From Massilia mucilaginosa (GTDB lineage Bacteria > Pseudomonadota > Gammaproteobacteria > Burkholderiales > Burkholderiaceae_D): DNA of 64,000 nt. Below, one piece after another: positions 33,691 to 43,278 of this stretch (position 1 is the stretch's first letter; each line of letters starts with the position of its first letter). The translations under genes and the position numbers were made by a program. The notes under the pieces were generated by a model. The model was not told the DNA's origin. It did not search any database and saw nothing but the letters and a program-made list of their open reading frames with translations. The stretch is taken from NCBI RefSeq assembly GCF_011682145.1, contig NZ_WHJH01000022.1, positions 36,351-100,350 on the forward strand, written 5' to 3'.

Positions 33691-35910
33691 ATGCGTACCG
33701 AATGGATCAACCAGGCGGCGTTGACACGCCCGCCTGAAGGCGGCATGTCGCGCCGCAGTTTCATGAAAGCCGGCGCCGTCGCCACCAGTGGCCTGGTGCT
33801 GGGCTTCTTCATGCCCGGTGCGAACAAGTTCGCGCGCGCGGCCGATGCCGCCGCCAAGCCGGTGTACGCGCCCAACGCGTTCCTGCGCATCGCGCCGGAT
33901 AACAGCGTCACGGTCATGGTCAACCGGCTCGAATTCGGCCAGGGCGTGCACACCGCGCTGCCGATGCTGATCGCCGAGGAACTCGACGCCGACTGGTCGC
34001 AGATGCGCGGCGAACTGGCGCCGGCCGGCGATGTTTTCAAGGACCCGGCGTTCGGCATGCAGATCACCGGCGGCTCGGGCACCATCGCCCACTCGTTCAT
34101 GCAGTACCGCGAAATCGGCGCCAAGGCGCGCGCGATGCTGGTGGCCGCCGCCGCCGAGCAGTGGAAGGCGCAAGCGTCGCAGCTGACTACCGCCAGCGGC
34201 TTCGTGCTGCACCCGGACGGACGCAAAGCCAGCTACGGTTCGCTGGCCGACGCCGCCATGAAGCAGCCGATGCCGGCCACCGTGGTGCTCAAGGACGCCA
34301 AGGATTTCCGCTTCATCGGCAAACCGGTCAAGCGCCTCGACGCGCTGGCCAAGTCGAACGGCAAGCAGCAGTTCGGCATCGACTTCACCCTGCCCGACGC
34401 CAAAGTGGCGGTGGTGGCGCACCCGCCGGTGTTCGGCGCCAAGGTCGCCAGGCTGGACGCGACCAGGGCGCGCGCGATCAAGGGCGTGATCGACGTGTTT
34501 GAAATCGCAACCGACCGTGGTGGGCGTGGCGTGGCGGTGATCGCGGACGGCTACTGGCCGGCCAAGCAGGGCCGCGACGCGCTGGTGATCGAGTGGGATA
34601 CCAGCGCGGTCGAGAAGGTGAGCTCGTCGAAGCAGATGGCGGAGTTCAAGGCGCTGGCCAAAAAAGCCGGCACCGTCGCCAAACAGGCCGACGTGAGCAA
34701 GCTGGCCGGCGCGCCGAAGAAGATTTCGGCCGTCTACGAATTTCCGTACCTGGCGCACGCGCCGATGGAGCCGCTCAACTGCGTGGTCGACCTCAAGGCC
34801 GACAGCTGCACCGTATGGGCCGGCACCCAGATGCAAACGGTCGACCATGCGGCAATCGCCGCCACGGCGGGCCTGAAAGCCGAGCAGGTCACGCTCAACA
34901 CCATGATGGCGGGCGGCGGTTTTGGCCGCCGCGCGGTGCCGTCGTCGGACTACCTGGTCGAAGCGGTCAACGTCGCCAAGGCCTGGAAGGCGGCCGGCAA
35001 AAGCGGTCCGGTCAAAGTGATCTGGAGCCGCGAAGACGACATCAAGGGCGGCTACTACCGTCCGTCGCACGTGCACCGCGCCGATATCGGCCTGGACGCC
35101 AAGGGCAATATCCTCGCGTGGGATCACGCCATCGTCGGCCAGTCGATCATCAGCGGCACGCCGTTCGAACCGTTCATGATCAAGAATGGCGTGGACCACA
35201 CCATGGTCGAAGGCATGGGCGCACCGTACGAGGTGCCGCTCAAGCTCTCCGTGCACAACGTCAAGGCCAATGTGCCGGTACTGTGGTGGCGCTCCGTGGG
35301 CTCGACCCATACCGCCTTTGTGATGGAAACCCTGGTCGACGAAGCCGCGCACGTGGCCAAGATGGACCCGGTGGCCTACCGAAAAAAGCTGATCGGCGAG
35401 AAGCATGTGCGCCACTTGGCCGCGCTCGACCTGGCGGTCGAAAAATCCGGCTACGGCAAGCGCAAGCTGGCCAAGGGCCGCGCATGGGGCGTGGCGCTGC
35501 ACGAGTCGTTCGGCTCGGTGGTCGCGTACGTGGTCGAAGCATCCGTGGTCAAGGGCGTACCCAAGCTGCATAAAGTCACCGCCGGCATCCACTGCAACCA
35601 GGTCGTCAATCCATTGACGATCGAAGCGCAGGTGCAGGGCGCGGTGCTGATGGCGCTCGGTACCACCTTGGCCGGCGCGGCCATCACGCTCAAGGATGGC
35701 GTGGTCGAACAGCAGAACTTCGGCGACTACACCGTGGCGCGCATGGCCGACATGCCGCAGGTCGACGTCCATACCGTGGTGTCGAACGACGCGCCGACCG
35801 GCATGGGCGAACCTGGCCTGCCGCCGCTGGCGCCGGCGTTTGCCAATGCGCTGTTCACGCTGACGGGGAAGCGGCTGCGCAAGCTGCCGTTCGACCTGAA
35901 GGCCGCCTGA
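33691..35910 (+). CDS. Molybdopterin-binding large subunit, IorB/aldehyde oxidase type, TAT-exported
   Basis: A 739-residue catalytic subunit of a xanthine-oxidase family hydroxylase. A twin-arginine signal (MSRRSFMKAG, about residues 25-34) precedes a hydrophobic stretch, so the folded heterodimer is probably exported with the small subunit. Molybdopterin-binding segments include RLEFGQGVHTALPMLIAEEL, GGGFGRRA and, near the end, GMGEPGLPPLAPAFANAL with the conserved catalytic-loop Glu. Substrate cannot be fixed by sequence: aldehydes or N-heterocycles are known for the family. Operon with the Fe-S subunit and the MobA-like protein (15-bp gap). Confidence 0.93.
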   Translation: MRTEWINQAALTRPPEGGMSRRSFMKAGAVATSGLVLGFFMPGANKFARAADAAAKPVYAPNAFLRIAPDNSVTVMVNRLEFGQGVHTALPMLIAEELDADWSQMRGELAPAGDVFKDPAFGMQITGGSGTIAHSFMQYREIGAKARAMLVAAAAEQWKAQASQLTTASGFVLHPDGRKASYGSLADAAMKQPMPATVVLKDAKDFRFIGKPVKRLDALAKSNGKQQFGIDFTLPDAKVAVVAHPPVFGAKVARLDATRARAIKGVIDVFEIATDRGGRGVAVIADGYWPAKQGRDALVIEWDTSAVEKVSSSKQMAEFKALAKKAGTVAKQADVSKLAGAPKKISAVYEFPYLAHAPMEPLNCVVDLKADSCTVWAGTQMQTVDHAAIAATAGLKAEQVTLNTMMAGGGFGRRAVPSSDYLVEAVNVAKAWKAAGKSGPVKVIWSREDDIKGGYYRPSHVHRADIGLDAKGNILAWDHAIVGQSIISGTPFEPFMIKNGVDHTMVEGMGAPYEVPLKLSVHNVKANVPVLWWRSVGSTHTAFVMETLVDEAAHVAKMDPVAYRKKLIGEKHVRHLAALDLAVEKSGYGKRKLAKGRAWGVALHESFGSVVAYVVEASVVKGVPKLHKVTAGIHCNQVVNPLTIEAQVQGAVLMALGTTLAGAAITLKDGVVEQQNFGDYTVARMADMPQVDVHTVVSNDAPTGMGEPGLPPLAPAFANALFTLTGKRLRKLPFDLKAA

Positions 35911-35924
35911 TTGCGCGCACGGCC

Positions 35925-36512
35925 ATGACCCCTGTCGGCATTTTGCTGGCCGCCGGCAGGGGGCGCCGATTCGATCCGACTGGTGCAGCGAGCAAGCTGC
36001 TCCAGCCTTTGCCTGGCGGCGAACTGCTTGTCGCCGCCAGCGCCCGCGTTTTACTCTCCTGCGTAGACAACGTGATCGCCGTCGTGCGGCCTGATGATGG
36101 CGGCGTGGGCGAGTGCCTGCGCGCGCTCGGCTGCATCGTCACCGTGTGCCACGATGCCGACAGCGGCATGGCCGCGTCGCTGGTACATGCGCTGCGCCAT
36201 GCGCCGGACGCGCCATCGTGGCTGATCGCGCTGGGCGACATGCCGTATGTACGCGCCGGTACCATGCTGGCGTTGCGCGCCGCGCTGGAGCAGGGCGCGC
36301 CGATCGTGGTGCCGGTGCACGCCGGCCAGCGCGGCAACCCGGTGGGTTTTGGCCGCGCGCACCGCGAGGCGCTGCTGGCGCTGCGGGGCGACCAGGGCGC
36401 GCGCGCCATCCTCAAGGCGCAACCGGTGAGTGTTGTTTCGGTCGACGATCCGGGCGTTGTTTCGGACATCGATACCGTCGCGGACCTGTTAAAAACCAGT
36501 ACACTCGCGTAA
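35925..36512 (+). CDS. MobA/MocA-like nucleotidyltransferase
   Basis: A 195-residue NTP-transferase. The nucleotide-binding GILLAAGRGRRFD opens the protein, followed by the lysine of SKLLQPL, the metal-binding ALGDMPYV (about 105) and RGNPVGFGR (about 133). This matches MocA/MobA-like cytidylyl- or guanylyltransferases that finish the molybdopterin cofactor. Its place 15 bp after the IorB-type subunit suggests it supplies MCD or MGD cofactor to that enzyme; XdhC-type insertion proteins are absent here. The reading frame starts inside a very tight operon spacing and shares the transcript. Confidence 0.9.
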   Translation: MTPVGILLAAGRGRRFDPTGAASKLLQPLPGGELLVAASARVLLSCVDNVIAVVRPDDGGVGECLRALGCIVTVCHDADSGMAASLVHALRHAPDAPSWLIALGDMPYVRAGTMLALRAALEQGAPIVVPVHAGQRGNPVGFGRAHREALLALRGDQGARAILKAQPVSVVSVDDPGVVSDIDTVADLLKTSTLA

Positions 36513-36558
36513 GGTGGACAGCTTGCGCTGGTCCATCTCCACGAACTACCCATTGAAC

Positions 36559-38382
36559 ATGAAAAAACCGACACCCAAGAAGCCGGCTGCTATTGAGTAC
36601 GCCATTGTTCCTAAAGACCTGGGCGGGCACCTGTTCGACGTTACCGTCACCGTGGCCGCACCGTCGCCCGAGGGCCAGGTGTTTGCCCTGCCCGCGTGGA
36701 TCCCGGGCAGCTACATGATCCGCGAATTTTCGCGCAATATCGTCCAGATCCGCGCCGAATCGAACGGCAAACCGGTCGCGCTGACAAAGCTCGACAAGCA
36801 TTCCTGGCAGGCCGCCCCGGTGGCCGGCGCCTTGAGCGTGCAGTATGAAGTGTATGCCTGGGACCTGTCGGTGCGCGCCGCGCACCTGGACCAGACCCAC
36901 GGCTTCTTCAACGGCACCAGCGTCTACCTGCGCGTGCTGGGGCAAGAGCAAACGCCGCACGAAGTCGACATCCAGCATCCGCTTGACGCCGCCGCCAAAA
37001 CCTGGCGCGTGGCCACCTCGCTGCCGGAACTGGGCGCCAAGCGCTACGGCTTCGGCACCTACGTCGCCGCCGACTACGATGAACTGATCGACCATCCGGT
37101 CGAAATGGGCGACTTCGCGCTGGCCACCTTCAAGGCGCACGGCATCGCGCACGACATCGTGGTGTCGGGCCGCGTGCCCAACCTCGACATGGCGCGCCTG
37201 CAAGCCGACCTGAAAGCCATCTGCGAAACCCAGATCGCCTTTTTCGAGCCGCGCACCCGCCGCGCGCCGATGGACCGCTATGTCTTCCTCACGCTGGCCG
37301 TGGGCGACGGCTACGGCGGGCTGGAACACCGCGCCTCGACCGCGCTCATTTGCGCGCGCGCCGACCTGCCCAGCACCGCCGCGCCCAAGGTGGCCGACAT
37401 CGGCGAGGGCTACCTCAAATTCCTCGGCCTGTGCAGCCACGAGTATTTTCATACCTGGAACGTCAAGCGCATCAAGCCGGCCGCGTTTGCGCCCTACGAT
37501 CTGCAGAACGAAACATACACCCCGCTGCTTTGGCTGTTCGAAGGCTTTACCAGCTACTACGATGACCTGATGCTGGTCCGCAGCGGCATCATCGGCGAAG
37601 CGGCCTACCTCAAGCTGCTCGGCAAAGCCGTCAGTGGCGTCTTGCGCGGCAGCGGGCGCACCAAGCAAAGCGTGGCCGATTCGAGCTTCGACGCCTGGGG
37701 CAAATACTACCGCCAGGACGAGAATGCGCCGAACGCCATCGTCAGCTACTACGGCAAGGGTTCGCTGATCGCGCTCGCCTTCGACCTGACCATCCGCGCC
37801 AAGACCGAGGGCAAGAAGTCGCTCGACGATGTGATGCTGGCGCTGTGGCAGCGCTACGGCCGCGATTTCTATCCGAGCGTGGGCCGCGGCGTGACCGAGG
37901 CCGAAGTCGAAGCGCTGTTCGACGAAATCAGCGGACTGAAACTCAAACCGCTGTTCGACAAATACGTGCGCGGCACGGCCGACCTGCCGCTGGCCCGCTT
38001 GTATGGGCCGTTCGGGGTCAAGATCGAGGACGCGCGCAAGAACGCCAAGCCGGCCTTCGACGTGGGCATCGGGCGCGATGGCGGCGACTGCAAGCTGACG
38101 CAGGTGCACGAAGGTGGCGCTGCCCACAGGGCCGGCCTGTCGGCGGGCGATATTCTGGTGGCGGTGGAGGGTTTGCGCGTGGCGGGCAATCCGTCGAATC
38201 TGGATGCGCTGCTGTCGCGCTACAAGGTGGGCGACACGGTCGCCGTGCACGCCTTCCGGCGCGACGAGCTGATGACGTTTAGCGTGCAGTTGCAGGGCGA
38301 CCGGGTGCCGGACGTGAAACTGACCCTGGTCGACGAGCGCAAGAAAAGCGCGGGCCCGGCACGGCCAAGCGCGCTGCGTTGA
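36559..38382 (+). CDS. M61 glycyl aminopeptidase-like metalloprotease with PDZ domain
   Basis: A 607-residue predicted cytoplasmic or weakly exported peptidase; no signal peptide is seen. The N-terminal beta domain (about 10-180) precedes the thermolysin-like catalytic part with zinc ligands HEYFH (about 294-298) and the downstream Glu in LFEGFTSYYDDLML (about 322). A C-terminal PDZ domain (about 505-590) has the loop LTQVHEGGAAHRAGLSAGD. This is the standard architecture of peptidase family M61. Start ATG 36559 is chosen because MKKPTPKKPAAIEYAIVP aligns with the family; it follows the MobA-like gene by 46 bp. Confidence 0.93.
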   Translation: MKKPTPKKPAAIEYAIVPKDLGGHLFDVTVTVAAPSPEGQVFALPAWIPGSYMIREFSRNIVQIRAESNGKPVALTKLDKHSWQAAPVAGALSVQYEVYAWDLSVRAAHLDQTHGFFNGTSVYLRVLGQEQTPHEVDIQHPLDAAAKTWRVATSLPELGAKRYGFGTYVAADYDELIDHPVEMGDFALATFKAHGIAHDIVVSGRVPNLDMARLQADLKAICETQIAFFEPRTRRAPMDRYVFLTLAVGDGYGGLEHRASTALICARADLPSTAAPKVADIGEGYLKFLGLCSHEYFHTWNVKRIKPAAFAPYDLQNETYTPLLWLFEGFTSYYDDLMLVRSGIIGEAAYLKLLGKAVSGVLRGSGRTKQSVADSSFDAWGKYYRQDENAPNAIVSYYGKGSLIALAFDLTIRAKTEGKKSLDDVMLALWQRYGRDFYPSVGRGVTEAEVEALFDEISGLKLKPLFDKYVRGTADLPLARLYGPFGVKIEDARKNAKPAFDVGIGRDGGDCKLTQVHEGGAAHRAGLSAGDILVAVEGLRVAGNPSNLDALLSRYKVGDTVAVHAFRRDELMTFSVQLQGDRVPDVKLTLVDERKKSAGPARPSALR

Positions 38383-38430
38383 GAATAGCACCCGCTGCTG
38401 GCGCGGCGGGTGACGGGCGGGAGGGACCGG

Positions 38431-39231
38431 TCAGCTGAACAGGCGCTGCAACTCCACGCCAGGTTCTTGGGCGCGCATGAAGGCTTCGCCGACCAGGAAG
38501 GCATGCACATTGGCGTCGCGCATGCGTTTGACGTCGCTTGGGCCCATGATGCCCGATTCGGTCACCACCAGCTTGTCGGCCGGGATGCGCGGCAGCAGGT
38601 CGATGGTCGTTTGCAGCGAGGTCTCAAAAGTGCGCAGGTTGCGGTTGTTGATGCCGACCAGTTTCGTATCGAGCTTGAGCGCGGCGGTCAGTTCGTCGCC
38701 GTCGTGCACTTCGACCAGCACGTCCATGCCCAGTTCGTGCGCGCAGGCTTCCAGTTCGGCCATCAGGCCGTGGTCGAGGGCCGACACAATCAGCAGGATC
38801 GCATCGGCGCCCATCGCGCGCGCTTCGTAGACCTGGTACATATCGATCATGAAGTCCTTGCGGATCACCGGGATCTCGCAGGCGGCGCGCGCCTGTTTCA
38901 GGTATTCGACCTGGCCCTGGAAGAATTGCACGTCGGTCAGCACCGACAGGCACGCGGCGCCGTGGCGCGCATAGCTCTCGGCGATGTTCGCCGGACGAAA
39001 GTCGGCGCGCAATACGCCCTTCGAGGGGGAGGCCTTTTTGACTTCGGCGATCACGCCCGCGTGGCCGGCGGCGATGTGCTTGCGCAGGCTCGCTTCGAAG
39101 CCGCGCAGGCCGCTGCGCAAGGTGGCGTCGGTTTCAACTTCGCGGCGCAGGCTGGCCAGGTCGCGGTGTTTTTTGGCGGCGGCGACTTCGTCAGCCTTGA
39201 CCGCCAGGATTTTATTGAGGATATCGGACAT
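38431..39231 (-). CDS. trpC: Indole-3-glycerol phosphate synthase
   Basis: A 266-residue TIM-barrel enzyme that closes CdRP to indole-3-glycerol phosphate, the fourth step of tryptophan synthesis. Diagnostic segments are [15 protein letters not shown] (about 62-76), [34 protein letters not shown] (in part [15 protein letters not shown]), [11 protein letters not shown] and VVTESGIMG. It is a monofunctional TrpC, unlike E. coli TrpC-F. It is the last gene of the trp transcript and lies 10 bp after a LysE-family gene that separates it from trpD. Confidence 0.97.
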   Translation of the reverse strand: MSDILNKILAVKADEVAAAKKHRDLASLRREVETDATLRSGLRGFEASLRKHIAAGHAGVIAEVKKASPSKGVLRADFRPANIAESYARHGAACLSVLTDVQFFQGQVEYLKQARAACEIPVIRKDFMIDMYQVYEARAMGADAILLIVSALDHGLMAELEACAHELGMDVLVEVHDGDELTAALKLDTKLVGINNRNLRTFETSLQTTIDLLPRIPADKLVVTESGIMGPSDVKRMRDANVHAFLVGEAFMRAQEPGVELQRLFS

Positions 39232-39240
39232 GATGAGGTC

Positions 39241-39873
39241 TTAGTTTGGTTTGGAGAGCGCGAGCTTGATGCCGAGCCAGATGAACAGGCCACCGGTCAC
39301 GCGGTTAAGCCACAGCGACACGCTCGGGTTGACCTTGATGCGGGCACTTGCCTGCGCCGTGAACAGCGCCAGCGAGGTACACCATAGCATGCCGTTCAGG
39401 TTGAAGATGCAGCCGAGGATGACAAAAGCCAGCGCCTTGCTGGAGGCGTCGGGCGAGATAAACTGCGGCACGAAGGCGAGGAAAAACACCGCCACCTTGG
39501 GGTTCAGCACATTCGTCAGGAAGCCCTGGGCGAAGATTTTCGCGTAGGGCAGCGCTGGCACGTCGACAGGGGCAGCCGGGTCGCGCCGTTTGCTGCGCAG
39601 CAGGCCGATCGCCATGTAGATGATGTAGGCCGCGCCGATGTACTTGACGACCATGAAGGCGGTCGCCGAGGTGGAGAGGATGGCGGACAGGCCGAGTGCC
39701 GCGGCCAGTACGTGGATCATGGTACCGGCGCCGATGCCCAGTGTGGGGGCCACGCCGGCGCGCCAGCCCTGGGTGGCGCTGCGCGTCATGATCAAGAGCG
39801 AGTCGGGGCCGGGCATGATGTTGAGCAGCAGGCCGGAAAGGATGAACAGGGGGAGGTCGTGGATGCCGAACAT
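39241..39873 (-). CDS. LysE/RhtB family amino-acid exporter
   Basis: A 210-residue inner-membrane protein with about six hydrophobic helices. The family hallmark GPDSLLIMTRSATQGWRAGV (about 22-41) and NPKVAVFFLAFVPQF (about 123-137) are both present. These carriers export amino acids such as threonine, homoserine, lysine or aromatic ones. Its insertion between trpD (93 bp) and trpC (10 bp) on the same strand means it should be co-transcribed and attenuated with the trp genes, which makes a role in tryptophan or intermediate efflux plausible but unproven. Confidence 0.93.
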   Translation of the reverse strand: MFGIHDLPLFILSGLLLNIMPGPDSLLIMTRSATQGWRAGVAPTLGIGAGTMIHVLAAALGLSAILSTSATAFMVVKYIGAAYIIYMAIGLLRSKRRDPAAPVDVPALPYAKIFAQGFLTNVLNPKVAVFFLAFVPQFISPDASSKALAFVILGCIFNLNGMLWCTSLALFTAQASARIKVNPSVSLWLNRVTGGLFIWLGIKLALSKPN

Positions 39874-39965
39874 GGGGAAGATGTCCTTATTGTAGGAGCC
39901 GTCGTTCCCGCGGGGGCGCCGAGCCCTGCGCGGGAAAGACGGCTATACGGTGCAGGGCTTGCGGA

Positions 39966-40997
39966 TCAAACTGCAAGCTGCTGCGTCACCTGGACGAACT
40001 GGTCGACCTTGGCCCGCGCGGCGCCCGATTCGATCGCCTCGCGTGCCTTTTTCAGGCCATCTTCAATCGACGTCGCCACACCGGCCGCATACAAGGCCGT
40101 ACCCGCATTCAGGGCCACGATATCGTAGGCCGCGCCCGGCTCGCCGTTGAGCGCTTCCATCATCTTGATCTTCGACTCTTCCGCGTTCGCCACCTTGAGG
40201 TTGCGGCTGGCGATCATCGGCAGGCCGAAGTCTTCCGGATGAATCTCGTACTCGCGAATTTCGCCGTTCACCAGTTCACCGACCATGGTGGCCGCGCCGA
40301 GCGAGACTTCATCCATATTGTCGCGCCCATACACCACCACAGCATGCTGCGCACCGAGGCGCTGCAGCACGCGCACCTGGATGCCCACCAGATCCTGGTG
40401 GAACACGCCCATCAGGATATTCGGCGCGCCGGCCGGATTGGTCAGCGGTCCCAGGATGTTGAAAATGGTGCGCACGCCCAGCTCGCGCCGCACCGGTGCC
40501 GCGTGCTTCATGGCGGCGTGGTGGTTCGGTGCGAACATGAAGCCGATGCCGGTCTGCGCGATCGACTGCGCGATCTGCTCGGGCGAGAGGTTGATGTTCG
40601 CGCCCAGCGACTCGATCACGTCGGCGCTGCCGGACGACGACGACACGCTGCGACCGCCGTGCTTGGCCACGCGCGCGCCGGCGGCGGCGGCTACGAACAT
40701 CGCCGTGGTCGAAATATTGAAGGTGTGGGCGCCGTCGCCACCGGTGCCGACGATGTCGAGCAGGTGGGTGGTGTCGGCCATCGGCACCTTGGTCGAAAAT
40801 TCGCGCATCACTTGCGCGGCGGCGGCGATTTCGCCGATGGTTTCCTTCTTCACGCGCAGGCCGAGCGTGAGCGCGGCGATCATGGTCGGCGACATTTCGC
40901 CCGACATGATCTGGCGGAACAGGTGCAGCATCTCGTCGTGGAAAATTTCGCGGTGTTCGATGCAGCGCAGCAGTGCTTCTTGTGGGGTGATCGGCAT
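39966..40997 (-). CDS. trpD: Anthranilate phosphoribosyltransferase
   Basis: A 343-residue enzyme that joins anthranilate to PRPP. The PRPP-binding signature [15 protein letters not shown] is present (about 84-98), followed by [19 protein letters not shown] and, later, [15 protein letters not shown]. It starts [12 protein letters not shown] with an AGGAGC site before the ATG. It lies 25 bp after trpG in the attenuated trp transcript. Length and motifs are typical; no glutamine amidotransferase is fused to it, TrpG being separate. Confidence 0.97.
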   Translation of the reverse strand: MPITPQEALLRCIEHREIFHDEMLHLFRQIMSGEMSPTMIAALTLGLRVKKETIGEIAAAAQVMREFSTKVPMADTTHLLDIVGTGGDGAHTFNISTTAMFVAAAAGARVAKHGGRSVSSSSGSADVIESLGANINLSPEQIAQSIAQTGIGFMFAPNHHAAMKHAAPVRRELGVRTIFNILGPLTNPAGAPNILMGVFHQDLVGIQVRVLQRLGAQHAVVVYGRDNMDEVSLGAATMVGELVNGEIREYEIHPEDFGLPMIASRNLKVANAEESKIKMMEALNGEPGAAYDIVALNAGTALYAAGVATSIEDGLKKAREAIESGAARAKVDQFVQVTQQLAV

Positions 40998-41022
40998 GAC
41001 AGCTCCTTGATCCGGGCAGGCG

Positions 41023-41586
41023 TTAGCGTTCGAGAAAATTCTTCAGCAGGGCATGGCCATGCTCGGACAGGATCGATTCAGGGTGGAACTGCACACCCTC
41101 GATATCGAATTGCCTGTGCCGCACGCCCATGATCTCGCCGTCGTCGGTCCATGCCGTCACCTCCAGGCAGGCCGGGAGCGACGCGCGCTCGATCGCCAGC
41201 GAATGGTAGCGGATGACCGTAAACGGACTCGGAAGATTCTTGAACACGCCCACGCCGGTGTGCGCGATCACTGAAGTTTTGCCATGCATGACCTGCTTGG
41301 CGCGAATGACCTTGCCGCCGAACGCGGCGCCGATGGCCTGGTGGCCGAGGCACACGCCGAGAATCGGCAGCTTGCCCTTGAACTGCTCCAGGATGGAGAT
41401 CGAGATCCCGGCTTCGGCCGGGGTCTTGGGACCGGGCGAGATGCAGATGCGGTCCGGGCGCATCGCGCTGATCTCGTCGATCGTGATTTCGTCGTTGCGG
41501 AAGGTAGCAACGTCCTCGCCCAACTCACCGAAATACTGCACCAGGTTGTAGGTGAACGAGTCGTAGTTATCAATCATCAGCAGCAT
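41023..41586 (-). CDS. trpG: Anthranilate synthase component II (glutamine amidotransferase)
   Basis: A 187-residue class I glutaminase that feeds ammonia to Trp[19 protein letters not shown] opens it, the nucleophile Cys lies in [11 protein letters not shown] (about 80), and the His-Glu pair is in VQFHPESIL (about 168). The ATG at 41586 is one base after the TGA of trpE, so translation is coupled. In some bacteria the same subunit also serves PabB for folate synthesis; no pabB is visible in the window. Confidence 0.97.
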   Translation of the reverse strand: MLLMIDNYDSFTYNLVQYFGELGEDVATFRNDEITIDEISAMRPDRICISPGPKTPAEAGISISILEQFKGKLPILGVCLGHQAIGAAFGGKVIRAKQVMHGKTSVIAHTGVGVFKNLPSPFTVIRYHSLAIERASLPACLEVTAWTDDGEIMGVRHRQFDIEGVQFHPESILSEHGHALLKNFLER

Positions 41587-41587
41587 C

Positions 41588-43084
41588 TCAGATCTCCCCA
41601 TCCAGGCCGTCTTGCACTTGCTCGGCAGCGCGCAGGACCGCGCGCGCCTTGTTTTCGGTTTCCTGCCATTCCATCTCGGGGACCGAATCGGCCACGATGC
41701 CGGCGGCGGCCTGCACGTACAGCATGCCGTCCTTGATCACACCGGTGCGGATCGCGATCGCCACATCCATTTCGCCGCCGAACGACAGGTAGCCGCAGGC
41801 GCCGCCATAGATGCCGCGCTTGGTCGGTTCGAGTTCGTCGATCACTTCCATGGCGCGCACTTTCGGCGCGCCGGTCAGGGTACCGGCCGGGAAGGTCGCG
41901 CGCAGCACGTCCAGGTTGGACATGCCGTCCTTGAGCGTGCCTTCGACGTTCGAGACGATGTGCTGCACATGCGAGTATTTTTCGACGACCATGCGCTCGG
42001 TGACCTTGACGCTGCCGATCTCGGAGATGCGGCCCAGGTCATTGCGCGCCAGGTCGATCAGCATGACGTGTTCGGCGATCTCTTTCGGGTCGGCCAGCAG
42101 CTCTTTCGACAGTTCGGCGTCGCGTTCCGGCGTGGCGCCGCGTGGACGGGTGCCGGCGATCGGGCGCAGGGTGACTTTCTTGGTGCCGTCGGACGCGGTC
42201 TCGTTGCGCACCAGGATCTCGGGCGAGGCGCCGACGATCTGCATGTCGCCGAAGTTATAGAAGTACATGTACGGCGACGGATTCAGGGAGCGCAGGGCGC
42301 GGTACAGGGTCAGCGGATTGTCGACGTAGGGCTTGCGGATGCGCTGGCCGATCTGCACCTGCATCAGGTCGCCGGCCATCACGTATTCGTGGGCGCGGGC
42401 GACCGCCTTGAGGTAATCCTCTTTGCTGAAGTCGCGCACCGCTTCGGTACGCACCGAGCTCGATGTGACCGGGGCGTCGACGCCACGGCGCAGCATCATG
42501 CGCAGGTCTTTCAGGCGCTGGCGCGCTTTGGAATAGGCTTCCGGCTGCGCGGTGTCGGCGTACACGATCAGATACAGCTTGCCGGACAGGTTGTCGATGA
42601 CCGCCAGTTCCTCGGTCACCATCAGCTGGATGTCGGGCAGGCCCAGATCGTCCCTGGGCTGCGTGTCGGCCAGCTTGCGTTCGATGTGGCGCACCGTGTC
42701 GTAGCCGAAGTAGCCGGCCAGGCCGCCACAAAAGCGCGGCAGGCCAGGGCGCAGCGCCACCTTGAAGCGCGCCTGGTACTGTTCGATGAAGTCGAGCGGA
42801 TTGCCGTCGTGGGTTTCGATCACGCTGCCGTTCTTGACGATCTCGGTGCGCGTGCCAAAAGCGCGCAGCACCGTGGTGGCGGGCAGGCCGATGAAGGAAT
42901 AGCGGCCAAAACGCTCGCCGCCGACCACCGATTCGAGCAGGAAGGTGTTTTTTCCGGCGTTCTGGGTCTGGGCCAGCTTGAGGTAGAGCGTCAGGGGCGT
43001 TTCGAGATCGGCGAAGGCTTCCGAGATCAGTGGAATGCGGTTGAAGCCGTCGGTGGCCAACGATTTGAATTCGAGTTCGGTCAT
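41588..43084 (-). CDS. trpE: Anthranilate synthase component I
   Basis: A 498-residue chorismate-using enzyme that makes anthranilate, the first committed step of tryptophan synthesis. Conserved features include the N-terminal Trp feedback region with LLES (in [19 protein letters not shown]), [36 protein letters not shown] and [16 protein letters not shown]. The ATG at 43084 is preceded by GGAG at ideal spacing; the ATG at 43096 contains that ribosome-binding site and is therefore not used. It is the first structural gene behind the trpL attenuator. Confidence 0.97.
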   Translation of the reverse strand: MTELEFKSLATDGFNRIPLISEAFADLETPLTLYLKLAQTQNAGKNTFLLESVVGGERFGRYSFIGLPATTVLRAFGTRTEIVKNGSVIETHDGNPLDFIEQYQARFKVALRPGLPRFCGGLAGYFGYDTVRHIERKLADTQPRDDLGLPDIQLMVTEELAVIDNLSGKLYLIVYADTAQPEAYSKARQRLKDLRMMLRRGVDAPVTSSSVRTEAVRDFSKEDYLKAVARAHEYVMAGDLMQVQIGQRIRKPYVDNPLTLYRALRSLNPSPYMYFYNFGDMQIVGASPEILVRNETASDGTKKVTLRPIAGTRPRGATPERDAELSKELLADPKEIAEHVMLIDLARNDLGRISEIGSVKVTERMVVEKYSHVQHIVSNVEGTLKDGMSNLDVLRATFPAGTLTGAPKVRAMEVIDELEPTKRGIYGGACGYLSFGGEMDVAIAIRTGVIKDGMLYVQAAAGIVADSVPEMEWQETENKARAVLRAAEQVQDGLDGEI

Positions 43085-43129
43085 GCTTTTCTCCATGCCG
43101 CCATGGCGTGTTCGCGGGCGGTGGGTTTC

Positions 43130-43163
43130 AAAAAACCTGCCGGCGCAAAAATGCGGCCGACAG
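43130..43163 (-). terminator. trp attenuator (intrinsic terminator in the trpE leader)
   Basis: On the minus strand CTGTCGGCCGC and GCGCCGGCAG form a strong stem with a one-base bulge and an ATTTTT loop, followed by GTTTTTTG. It lies 15 bp after the stop of the Trp-rich leader peptide and 46 bp before the trpE ATG. A terminator in this position has no other gene to end. It is the expected attenuation hairpin (3:4). Confidence 0.8.
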
Positions 43164-43177
43164 CAGTCAATACGGGG

Positions 43178-43264
43178 TCACTTAGCCCAGGATTGCCAGC
43201 GTCGCCAAAGCCAGGCCTCAATCGAGCCGGTTTGGGTGACATTGTGTTTTTTGATGAAAAACAT
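43178..43264 (-). CDS. trpL: trp operon leader peptide with four Trp codons
   Basis: A 28-residue frame beginning MFFIKKHNVTQTGSIE and ending AWLWRRWQSWAK, so four tryptophans fall within nine residues, followed by TGA and then a terminator hairpin before trpE. This matches ribosome-mediated attenuation: when tryptophanyl-tRNA is scarce the ribosome stalls on the Trp codons and the terminator is not formed. There is no clear Shine-Dalgarno; the ATG lies 14 bp after the gph stop codon, so it may be translated by coupling if gph is on the same transcript, or from an internal promoter. Too short for standard gene callers. Confidence 0.82.
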   Translation of the reverse strand: MFFIKKHNVTQTGSIEAWLWRRWQSWAK

Positions 43265-43278
43265 ATGTGGTGGAGGTT

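Noticed and set aside
43096..43096. ATG at 43096 as start of trpE
   Set aside because: Its codons contain the GGAG ribosome-binding site of the ATG at 43084, where family similarity begins.
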